Assembly (NCBI GenBank): GCA_910585605.1
Contig: CAJUFL010000065.1
Coordinates: 1 to 19,780, forward strand
DNA: 19,780 bases
Direction: 5' to 3'
Source of the DNA: an uncultured Lachnospiraceae bacterium
GTDB taxonomy: Bacteria > Bacillota > Clostridia > Lachnospirales > Lachnospiraceae
The notes below the pieces were generated by a model that was not told the origin of the DNA, did no database searches, and saw only the letters and a program-made list of their open reading frames with translations. Position 1 is the first letter of the stretch. Every line of letters starts with the position of its first letter. Of the stretch, positions 11,831-19,780 are shown piece by piece. Position numbers and translations under genes: made by a program.

Positions 11831-14800
11831 TCACTGAAAATGTTCTTTTGTTGCTGCTACTTCTCCTTCAACATTACTACTAACTTTTGATTCCACGTTA
11901 ACATTACCCAGTTCCAGGTAAACTTCTTCGTTTCGGTAATATTCCCACTCATTTTTATAGGAAGCGGAAAATTGCTGATAAAAGTCAATCGCATATCTCC
12001 TTTTCAAAATATCATGCTGACGTTGATTATAATAATTACACAAACAGCTATAACAAGCCGTATCTGCTACTTCTCCACCACAATCACAATTGCTTACGAC
12101 ACGAAATCCTTCTCGAAGCATATTAGCCAATATTTGTGGTTCGACCAATTGCCTAACATAACCAGCACCACCCGGTGTATTATCAAATAGTACAAAGCCA
12201 AAATTTCCCATATCATGACCTGCATCTCTATACCACTGTAAACAGCCGGACAATTCATTTCGGTCAATATTCATATTTCTACTCAAACCTTCTAACATAG
12301 AATACAAAATCGTCCATGCTTCCTCAACCTTATTGATATCAAAATCTAAAAATTTAATTAATGCTACATCCGTTTGTAATTCATGACCTAATGAATATCT
12401 TTTCAGATGTTCATTACTACATTTATATCCATTTGAATTTTTATGATTTGAACTAATAACCATATCACTTGTTTTATTATCAAGATGACCATAACCACAA
12501 GTTTCACAAATAAAGAATGGAGATTCATTCAATACTGCCAGTGAATCCATTCTACTATTACCTAATAAAATTTGACGACCACATATCTGATATTCATGAA
12601 ATTCTATTTTATTTTCATCACCAATGTATGAAATTGATCCTTTATATGTACGTTCAGGTTTATTAAGTCCAACTGGTCTTTCTTTTTTGTCTATATCCAA
12701 CAAAAATCCAAATTTCGGAATAATATATTGGTGCACTTTATCAACAAGCTGTTTTCCACACTGTTTGCACTCTTTTATTACACTCACATAGGATGTCTTA
12801 CTCATGGTATAACACTCTGGACATATTACATAATTATATTTTGGCCACTCATATCCGGAAAGTTTACGAACATAACGGCTTGTTAACAATTTGCCATCAG
12901 CAACAATTTCTGATTCTGGTGCATATTCCGAAATTGCTGCAAAAAGGTCTCTATTCAAACTCAGTCCACTAGATGCCCCTTGAAGCTCTACTGTGTCAAC
13001 AGGAAAACCATATTTAGGAATCAAATTATTCTTTGAAAGAAAATCTATTATTCTTTGATGTTCCATAGTATTTATTGAATTTATTATACTACCAATTCCC
13101 TTCTTATTTTCAATTGCCCGCTCCATTTTAACTTTTTCTAGTGTATCCAAATCTTCATTATATTTATCCAAAACAATATTGCATAATCCACTTTTTTCGC
13201 TAGAATTATTAAATAATTGATTTATCCAACCAAAAGTATTTATTTCAAAATAATTTTGCAAATCAACAGGTACTACACTAAGAAGATATTTTTTCAATGA
13301 TTCTGGCTTCAATTCCAAAAATATTTGCAATTTTTCAAATCCATTATCTTCTATAAAATCTCCAATATTATCTTTGTACAATTCTGGATGTACTTTCCAG
13401 AAAAATGAAAATGCGGAAGCAAAAATATGACGTAGAACTATTTTTTCATTACTTACATTAAAGTATGGTGGTTGAATAGTGCCCTCAATCATCGTTACAG
13501 GATTCTTGAAATAATTTAGGTCATGTGAACTATTCGGGCAAAATGTGATGGCATAGGCAGCCGATTTTAAACTACGACCTGCACGACCCGCACGCTGAGC
13601 ATAATTTGCAGGCGATGGTGGCATATTTCTCATAAATACCGTTTCAAGAGAACCAACATCAACACCCATTTCAAATGTTGTTGAGCAGCTTAAAACATTA
13701 ATCTTTTTATCTTTAAAATCCTTTTGATATTCATAAGCACGGTCACTTGATAACTGTGCCGTATGTTCTCGCACTTTCATAGCCGTAATATCAAGATTTG
13801 TATAAAGATTATAATAATGATCATTTTGCAATGCTACCTTAAAATCATACTCTTCAAGATGTCCATTACATTTTGGATTATCACATACTCCTTTTATATT
13901 GTATGGAGTAATCCCCCTACACTCTGAACAAATATATAATTTACTAATTGTCTTTGTCTTTATTTTTCTATAGTCAAGCAGATATGCCTTTCTTCTTCCA
14001 AATGGCTTTAAAGAAATAAAATGATATCTGTTCATATATTCCCATACGGTTTCTAATAATTTTCTTGCCTTTTTTTCATCACCATTTAAAATCTTGGTCA
14101 CATATTTTAAACGTTTATTTGTCTTTCCCTCTTCCGGAGCCCATCCTTCCACATAGCTTAAACCAGCACTAGTTCTATCATAGCCCTTTTGGAATCCCGT
14201 AACTGTAAACCGATCAATATCCGCTTTTGTAAACTTTTCATTTGTACTGATAGCGGCATCTTTCATCATTGATTTACATAATGACTTAAATAAAAGTGTT
14301 GATTCTTGTGCTGATAAATTCAAATTCTTCGATTCTGGAACATTAAAATCTACATCAAATATAAGAATTCCTGTTTTCATCAGAGAATTTTTTGCCTTAA
14401 AATTTGACATTTCTCTTAATGTATATATCCAAGCCTCTGAAATAAGGCGGTCTTCGCTTTCTCCTGGAAACATATTATATTTATCAAATGCATCCGTTAA
14501 CAGTGTAACGAAATAGTCTAACCCAACCCCTGTTTCAAAACGCTTCTTGTTCTCATCTACAATCTGAACAATAATTCGCTTAATCAAACTATCACGATAT
14601 GTACTCTCAAGGTATGTCGCAAAAAATGCAGCCGTTTGTCTATTATCAGAAAAAGCCAAGAACTGTTTTGTTATCGGGTTTTCATCAATTACATCCTCTT
14701 CACTTTTTCCAAAAAAGCCAAAATCATCTTCATAGTTTTCAATTCTCACTTTATGTTCAGCACCGGGAAGTTCACTATAAAGGGCTGTTGCAATAACTGC

Positions 14801-16612
14801 GGTTGAAGCTTCTGTACCCAAAAAATATGGTCTTAAAATACTTCTTTTCCCATTAAAACTATGGCAACATGGACAACTGTTTAGTTTCTCCCCTTTCCTT
14901 TTTACACATATCAATTTATTAACAAACTCTTTTCCATGACCACACTGTAACCCATTTACTGAAGATGTTCTTTTAATCTCTCCACATTTTGAGCATAACT
15001 GATATACATTATCATCTTCTTCCGTATCCTCTTCATCAAAATCGCCACTCAAAAGAAAAATATCTGGATTATAATCATCGTTAAATTTAGATTTCTGTAC
15101 CAAATGTCCATCTATTTCCTGACCAGTAATAAACAATGCATTACAGTTATTACAAAAAGAAATCTCATATACTTTATATCCAATATTAGCCTCATCAAAA
15201 GGCTTTTCTTTATACGTTTCCATACGATTAATAAACAGCTTATTTGATGGATTCAATGTAACATATACACCCTCTATTCCTCGTATAAACATATGATATT
15301 TTGCTTCGAAAAGCCTCTCATTATTTCTCACTGCATTAGACACAACCGCAATAAAGTCTGTAAAATCTTCTGGACTGATTTGTAACTCTTTAGCAACTGT
15401 ATTCACTGTCTTAATTTGCTTATATAAAACCGAACGGACATCAAAATAAAACCTATCATGCAGCACTACGTCAAACAATATTTCTGCTAAGTCTGATTGA
15501 CCGGTAATATTACTATTATATTTTTGAATTGTTTCTATAATTTTCTCATCCGCATAATTATTCCTAATCTGATTAGCCAATTCTCTGTACAGTTCGAAAT
15601 CCAAATTAACAACACCATGTGTAGGTTTTGCTTCTACTGTATGTGAACGAATAATAGATGAAGAATCAAATTTTGCAGTACACAAAGATTCCGCAAAATT
15701 CACAATTGCACTATCTGCCTTTTCGTCCCCTAATGTAGCACTGGTTAAAATAAACTTGATGTTTTCCCGACCAAGCATCGCTTTAACTCGCTTTACCAAG
15801 GAAGCAACCTCTATTCCTTTTGCTCCGCCATATGAATGAGCCTCATCAAATACAATATACTGCCACTTAGATGCATTTTCTTTTGAAAAAATAATATTAT
15901 CTCCAGGACGAAGCAACATATATTCCAGCATCGCATAGTTCGTTATCAAAATATTGGGTGGATTCGTCCGCATTTGTTCACGGCTTATCAACTCATTTTC
16001 GCTAATCGGATTTATAGAAATATCTTCAATCTCTTCATACTTTTCTTTTGCCTCTTTATATTTTTCTTTCGTTTCACCCGTAAACCTGCCAAATGTAATT
16101 TTAGGATTACCTTCCATATCAGCGAGCAACTCTCGTAATCTTCTAATTTGGTCATTAACCAAAGCATTCATTGGATAAATAATAAGGGTTCTTACACCTG
16201 GACCTAAAGTACCCTCTTCTTTTTCCCTCAGCAATTGATTGATAACAGGTATCAAAAATGACTCTGTTTTTCCCGAACCTGTACCTGTAGTAACAATTAA
16301 ATTTTTGCCTTCCACCGCTTTTCTAACGGCTTCCTCTTGATGCCTGTACAAATTTCGGTTTGGATTAATATTTTCAAGTTTTAATAGCTCTCTGGAAATC
16401 AATCCTTCCTCAGCTAATTCTGACAATGTTTTACCTTTTTCATAGGGGTCCGACATACTAATATATGGACCATCAGCAATGGCGCCATTCTTTTCAAGTG
16501 CCTGCTTTAATTGTTCGTTATATTTCTCGTTATTAGTTCCAAATGTTGTCAACAAATATCTGCGATAAAAATCTGTGATTCTTTTCGAACTTTCTGATGG
16601 TCTAAATAACAT
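11831..16612 (-). CDS. druE: DEAH-box helicase with DUF1998 C-terminus (DruE-like)
   Basis: A 1593-aa superfamily 2 helicase. Motifs (residue numbers approximate): RHQEEAV, TGTGSGKT (109-116, Walker A), YPMNALVNDQ, TNYAMLEYML, DEAH (256-259), SAT (291-293), then FSDNRQTAAFFATY (656-670), SCSTTFEMGVDVGSLE (975-990) and NYAQRAGRAGR (1003-1013). Cysteine clusters at about 487/490, 540/543/557, 580-583 and 895/898/910/915 suggest zinc sites. The C-terminus is DUF1998: DNTPGGAGYVRQL, then CDCGGEVADTACYSCLCNYY with five or six cysteines. This architecture and length match DruE of Druantia and related defence helicases (MrfA-like family). Start set at 16612, where AAGGAGG is 7 nt upstream; it overlaps the 972-aa gene by 11 bp. 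Helicase assignment is firm. The druE symbol is an inference from the pairing. Confidence 0.72.
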   Translation of the reverse strand: MLFRPSESSKRITDFYRRYLLTTFGTNNEKYNEQLKQALEKNGAIADGPYISMSDPYEKGKTLSELAEEGLISRELLKLENINPNRNLYRHQEEAVRKAVEGKNLIVTTGTGSGKTESFLIPVINQLLREKEEGTLGPGVRTLIIYPMNALVNDQIRRLRELLADMEGNPKITFGRFTGETKEKYKEAKEKYEEIEDISINPISENELISREQMRTNPPNILITNYAMLEYMLLRPGDNIIFSKENASKWQYIVFDEAHSYGGAKGIEVASLVKRVKAMLGRENIKFILTSATLGDEKADSAIVNFAESLCTAKFDSSSIIRSHTVEAKPTHGVVNLDFELYRELANQIRNNYADEKIIETIQKYNSNITGQSDLAEILFDVVLHDRFYFDVRSVLYKQIKTVNTVAKELQISPEDFTDFIAVVSNAVRNNERLFEAKYHMFIRGIEGVYVTLNPSNKLFINRMETYKEKPFDEANIGYKVYEISFCNNCNALFITGQEIDGHLVQKSKFNDDYNPDIFLLSGDFDEEDTEEDDNVYQLCSKCGEIKRTSSVNGLQCGHGKEFVNKLICVKRKGEKLNSCPCCHSFNGKRSILRPYFLGTEASTAVIATALYSELPGAEHKVRIENYEDDFGFFGKSEEDVIDENPITKQFLAFSDNRQTAAFFATYLESTYRDSLIKRIIVQIVDENKKRFETGVGLDYFVTLLTDAFDKYNMFPGESEDRLISEAWIYTLREMSNFKAKNSLMKTGILIFDVDFNVPESKNLNLSAQESTLLFKSLCKSMMKDAAISTNEKFTKADIDRFTVTGFQKGYDRTSAGLSYVEGWAPEEGKTNKRLKYVTKILNGDEKKARKLLETVWEYMNRYHFISLKPFGRRKAYLLDYRKIKTKTISKLYICSECRGITPYNIKGVCDNPKCNGHLEEYDFKVALQNDHYYNLYTNLDITAMKVREHTAQLSSDRAYEYQKDFKDKKINVLSCSTTFEMGVDVGSLETVFMRNMPPSPANYAQRAGRAGRSLKSAAYAITFCPNSSHDLNYFKNPVTMIEGTIQPPYFNVSNEKIVLRHIFASAFSFFWKVHPELYKDNIGDFIEDNGFEKLQIFLELKPESLKKYLLSVVPVDLQNYFEINTFGWINQLFNNSSEKSGLCNIVLDKYNEDLDTLEKVKMERAIENKKGIGSIINSINTMEHQRIIDFLSKNNLIPKYGFPVDTVELQGASSGLSLNRDLFAAISEYAPESEIVADGKLLTSRYVRKLSGYEWPKYNYVICPECYTMSKTSYVSVIKECKQCGKQLVDKVHQYIIPKFGFLLDIDKKERPVGLNKPERTYKGSISYIGDENKIEFHEYQICGRQILLGNSRMDSLAVLNESPFFICETCGYGHLDNKTSDMVISSNHKNSNGYKCSNEHLKRYSLGHELQTDVALIKFLDFDINKVEEAWTILYSMLEGLSRNMNIDRNELSGCLQWYRDAGHDMGNFGFVLFDNTPGGAGYVRQLVEPQILANMLREGFRVVSNCDCGGEVADTACYSCLCNYYNQRQHDILKRRYAIDFYQQFSASYKNEWEYYRNEEVYLELGNVNVESKVSSNVEGEVAATKEHFQ

Positions 16613-19520
16613 GATCATACCTCCTTAACTTCTGTACATTAATCTCAAAAACTGTCATTTCATTATCCAACTCAATTAAACGTTCCAGATACTCTCTACC
16701 TGTATTATTCAAAATTGGACTGTCAGGCTTAACCAAATATTTACTATGCGGATTAGAATCATAGTACGGAAACATCCACTCCTCATCCGCATATGAATAG
16801 AACAATACTGCTAATTCTAATTCTCCATTAGCTGATAACACCTCAAACTTAATTTTCCCTAATTTTATCTTTTTCCGTTTGCCTTCTTTATCTAAAATAT
16901 ATCGTCCTTTAAAACAATCTGGCGACAATTCATACCCATGCATATATCCTTCATATGTAATGTCATCTATTTTCTCACGTACAGTTATGAAGTAATCAAA
17001 CGAAACCTCCTTTTCTTCATCATTATAAAAAATCTTTTTTACTGGCAACTGACAGTTAACTAAATCGGTACTATCAAGACATACACAATTTCCAATCGGC
17101 TTCATAGAGGTCTTATATACATCAAATCCAAATTCATCACTTTCCTCCATTACCGGATAGAAATCATATGCCGTATTTGTTTTTAGTTCAGGAAATTCTA
17201 TTTTCCCACTATTAATTTTACGATGTACTACAATTTTTTCTTTTGTTTTTATATCTGCTATATCAACAAACAACTCTGCATCACCTTTTACCTCTGCTTC
17301 CATACAAACAACTTTATCCATATACGTCAACTCAAAATACGGCTCTACTATCATGTTTCTTAATATAGCAGGCAAAGCAATACGCCTTATTGCGTTGTCT
17401 TCGTATTCAATATTGATATATTGCCATTTTCTTTTCTTCTCATTTGAAATCCTACGAACAAACTCAGATATATCAATCCTAAAAATTTCTGGTGCAATTT
17501 CCATCCCATAGCTTTTATTGAACGCTTCCTTGTCCCAAAATGCTCTTACTGACTTTGCTCCCGGTATTCTTACATATAAAATCTCTCTTAATTCGGAATA
17601 CCATATATAATTAGGCCTATCAAGTCTCATATCGTTCTGCGAAAAACCATACAGAAATATTCGCAATGGCATTTTAAATATATATTTCTCTTCATCAAGA
17701 TTTAAAGAAAATTTTATTTCCTTCAAATTTGCTGAAAGAGGAATAACATATCTAACTATTTCTTCATCTTCATAATCATAAGTATATATACATTCCTCAT
17801 TTATAGGATAAACCTGTTTCCCATCTTTCTCAAATGTTATAATCGCTTCTTTATCATAAGTATATCTTGGTTTATTAAATTTACAATTAAACTTTCTTAA
17901 AAGAATATATTTACATAAAGTTTTATTAGTTTCTCCTGGTACATCCAGCACAATACAATATATGCCATCTTCTTTTCCTAAAAAAGTATCAAGTATAATA
18001 TTAACAGCTATTTTTGAATCATCTTCCGGCCATTCATAGCAATTTACCCCTCTTATTTCATTAATCCTATATTTCTTTCGATTTATTAATACAACCGTTC
18101 CTTTCCATTTCAATCTGTCAATAACAAATGAGATTGAAGGATGCGTTCTTGTAATAGTAACCCCTTTATCATTAATATCAAATACAGAAAAATGGTTTAC
18201 AGGTTTTTCATAAACCGGTTCAACCGAAAACTCTCCAATAATCGACAATGGCCTATTACCAACATAGCATATTGATTCTTCCCTAATATTTACAGAAAAA
18301 TACTGCCATGATTGATATGTATACGTATCAATTATATCATTACTATCTCGCCAAGTTACTTCTGTTTTGGGCTCTACTAACAAATAATGGTTTCCTATAC
18401 CTAATTTAGAGATATTCTCGTACGATTCGTTAAGTATTCTATAATTACTCTTTTTTATCTGATATTGCTTTTCCGACTCTGTCACAACCACAATATCAAT
18501 TTCATCAAAAGCACTCGGAATAGGAATTCTAATTTCTTCCGAAATGTAAATACCAAATGAACGATACAAATCTAGCTTTCGTTCCTCTGTATACCCCCCA
18601 ATTGTCACTTTAACAACTGCTTCCCCACTACAATCATTATTTCTAAACTTTTGCCGAGGAATAACCAGCAAAACCGTCTCACTGTTGATACTAATCTTAA
18701 TGAACGGTTTATGGTTATATAATTTCCTTGTTCCACTACTCTTTCTAATTCTATCTGCATCAGCAGCTTGTTGTTTTTGGCACCATTCTATAAATCCATA
18801 TTCAAACCGATTTTGTGCATTAGATGGTACTTCATTATCATAATAGTACTTATCAAGCAAAGACAATATTGGAAGAAAGATTTTTCGAACAGTATTTGTA
18901 TCACATTGTGCAAACACAGTTCTTGTGGATTTCAACAAGCGATATGATTTTGCAGTTTTTCTTGAGGTATCATCTAATGAAAAAGCATCTTTGTTTGAGT
19001 TTAATGTTGTCGACATAAATTCTGACAAATCTTCAATATCTTCATCAATATCATTAGAAAGTTCACGAAACAAATTATTTTCGAAGAAAGAATATGAAAA
19101 CTCATAAAAACCATCCATATAATAATTGGTTACAAAAGCATGTGCCTTTATATTTTCCACATACATTTTAGATGATTTTTCAACTTCTTTCTTTAATTCA
19201 AAGAGATTAAATGCTTTTAATGTTTTTGAGAAAATTTGACCTAAATAATTTAATTTGGATCCTGAAACATCATCAATCCCTAATTCTTCAATGAAACAAG
19301 GCCAATACCGTCCATTCTTATAATGACGAATTGCAATTTGAACCATAGCAACAGAAAGTAGCAAATCTGGTTTTATTATTGTTTGCACAAATGCATATTT
19401 TGCTCTATTTTTTGTATGAATCAACAAAATATCATAATCCTCATCGGATATTTCCACTTGCCCTAATAATTTATATTCGTTTTCTTCTATTTGCCTTGCT
19501 ATCGTTTGTTCTGTTATCAT
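16602..19520 (-). CDS. Large partner of the helicase (DruH-like, unknown function)
   Basis: A 972-aa protein without recognisable catalytic motifs. N-terminal ~230 residues are helical, with SVAMVQIAIRHYKNGRYWPC (about 56-75) continuing FIEELG, and MYVENIKAHAFVTNYYMDGF (119-138). A WP-F-EE-G motif of this kind occurs at the N-terminus of large defence-linked proteins. From about residue 270 it is rich in beta-strand text typical of repeated Ig-like domains (KPFIKISINSETVLLVIP, QYFSVNIREESICYVG, PYFELTYMDKVVCMEAE), and the end is again helical. No transmembrane helix. The start is ATG 19520 with GAGGA 6 nt upstream; the frame extends to TTG 19532. It is first in the operon and overlaps the helicase gene by 11 bp, so the two proteins are probably made together. 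DruH of type III Druantia is the best match by size, order and partner. That is an inference, not a sequence match I could make. Confidence 0.55.
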   Translation of the reverse strand: MITEQTIARQIEENEYKLLGQVEISDEDYDILLIHTKNRAKYAFVQTIIKPDLLLSVAMVQIAIRHYKNGRYWPCFIEELGIDDVSGSKLNYLGQIFSKTLKAFNLFELKKEVEKSSKMYVENIKAHAFVTNYYMDGFYEFSYSFFENNLFRELSNDIDEDIEDLSEFMSTTLNSNKDAFSLDDTSRKTAKSYRLLKSTRTVFAQCDTNTVRKIFLPILSLLDKYYYDNEVPSNAQNRFEYGFIEWCQKQQAADADRIRKSSGTRKLYNHKPFIKISINSETVLLVIPRQKFRNNDCSGEAVVKVTIGGYTEERKLDLYRSFGIYISEEIRIPIPSAFDEIDIVVVTESEKQYQIKKSNYRILNESYENISKLGIGNHYLLVEPKTEVTWRDSNDIIDTYTYQSWQYFSVNIREESICYVGNRPLSIIGEFSVEPVYEKPVNHFSVFDINDKGVTITRTHPSISFVIDRLKWKGTVVLINRKKYRINEIRGVNCYEWPEDDSKIAVNIILDTFLGKEDGIYCIVLDVPGETNKTLCKYILLRKFNCKFNKPRYTYDKEAIITFEKDGKQVYPINEECIYTYDYEDEEIVRYVIPLSANLKEIKFSLNLDEEKYIFKMPLRIFLYGFSQNDMRLDRPNYIWYSELREILYVRIPGAKSVRAFWDKEAFNKSYGMEIAPEIFRIDISEFVRRISNEKKRKWQYINIEYEDNAIRRIALPAILRNMIVEPYFELTYMDKVVCMEAEVKGDAELFVDIADIKTKEKIVVHRKINSGKIEFPELKTNTAYDFYPVMEESDEFGFDVYKTSMKPIGNCVCLDSTDLVNCQLPVKKIFYNDEEKEVSFDYFITVREKIDDITYEGYMHGYELSPDCFKGRYILDKEGKRKKIKLGKIKFEVLSANGELELAVLFYSYADEEWMFPYYDSNPHSKYLVKPDSPILNNTGREYLERLIELDNEMTVFEINVQKLRRYDHVI

Positions 19521-19533
19521 AATTTTCCTCAAT

Positions 19534-19547
19534 CAAACAAAAGTTTG
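19534..19547. promoter_or_regulatory. Inverted repeat before the operon start
   Basis: CAAAC-AAAA-GTTTG, a 5-bp dyad, lies 14 nt upstream of the ATG at 19520, in the leader. It could form a small hairpin near the SD. Confidence 0.25.
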
Positions 19548-19606
19548 TTAAACACTTTTATTTGCTTTCGTCCATAATACCAATTTATATAGTTATTCAT
19601 TTTATA

Positions 19607-19635
19607 ATTATACACTCCAAGCCCTTTATTTTCAA
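19607..19635 (-). promoter_or_regulatory. Promoter of the two-gene defence operon
   Basis: On the minus strand, TTGAAA (19630-19635), a 17-bp spacer and TATAAT (19607-19612). The start should be near 19600, a leader of about 80 nt. No other promoter is evident before the helicase gene. The rest of the window (19636-19780) shows no gene on either strand. Confidence 0.7.
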
Positions 19636-19780
19636 CAAAATTATAGTTTTTATTTCAAATAATCATCATCTATAGTTCATATTGTCCTAATCCCACTGCC
19701 TACTTTCTATCTCATACAATTTCTGTTAGTGTTAGCATCTAATTAGCACAATTTAAAATGAGACATTCTTCTCAATCCTT

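Noticed and set aside
11831..16612. Housekeeping MrfA-type DNA repair helicase
   Set aside because: MrfA proteins are about half this length and are not overlapped by a 972-aa partner gene, though the DUF1998 end is shared.
11831..19520. Hachiman, DISARM, Zorya, BREX or Dpd assignment
   Set aside because: No DUF1837 protein, methyltransferase, phospholipase-D-like protein, motor proteins, PglZ or dpd enzymes are present. Only a large unknown protein and the DUF1998 helicase are seen.
1..19780. CRISPR array, tRNA or rRNA genes
   Set aside because: No regularly spaced repeats and no cloverleaf or rRNA text was found by eye. A tRNAscan/Infernal run would settle it.

Overview
The window looks like an AT-rich Firmicute chromosome, most probably Lachnospiraceae (Blautia/Dorea-like). 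This is an inference from gene families, purine-rich Shine-Dalgarno (SD) sites and TTGACA/TATAAT promoters. Most genes lie on the minus strand. No rRNA, tRNA, CRISPR array or complete transposase was recognised.

Left part (1-2050) is a mobile-element-like patchwork of small regulators: a ribbon-helix-helix (RHH) repressor with its own operator; a predicted ~110-nt antisense RNA running against the RHH transcript; a complete type I toxin-antitoxin locus (31-aa holin-like toxin plus convergent antisense RNA); gene debris; and a DUF5710 zinc-ribbon protein. The antisense RNA at 68-177 carries a 34-nt stretch that could pair without interruption, using G-U wobbles at every difference, to the ribosome-binding site and start codon of the DUF5710 mRNA about 1.5 kb away.

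2050-4000 holds two tandem small XRE repressors and a Phd/RelE-type toxin-antitoxin operon with a palindromic operator, then a truncated coiled-coil protein. 4000-8330 is ordinary core-like sequence on the minus strand: a remnant of an N-acetylmuramoyl-L-alanine amidase, a YgjP-type metallopeptidase, a DegV protein, a MATE transporter and an acyl-CoA thioesterase. 8600-10654 (plus strand) is a PadR / DUF1700 / DUF4097 operon with a near-perfect 27-bp palindrome in its promoter. It converges on a GT51 peptidoglycan glycosyltransferase, with a shared terminator between them.

11750-19640 is a probable defence island. Beside a C-terminal remnant of a GNAT acetyltransferase lie two overlapping very large genes: a 972-aa protein of no obvious enzymatic family and a 1593-aa DEAH-box helicase with a DUF1998-type C-terminus. 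The pair resembles type III Druantia (DruH-DruE). They share one strong promoter and are visibly more AT-rich than the core genes. The two most interesting items are this two-gene system and the antisense-RNA/DUF5710 pairing.
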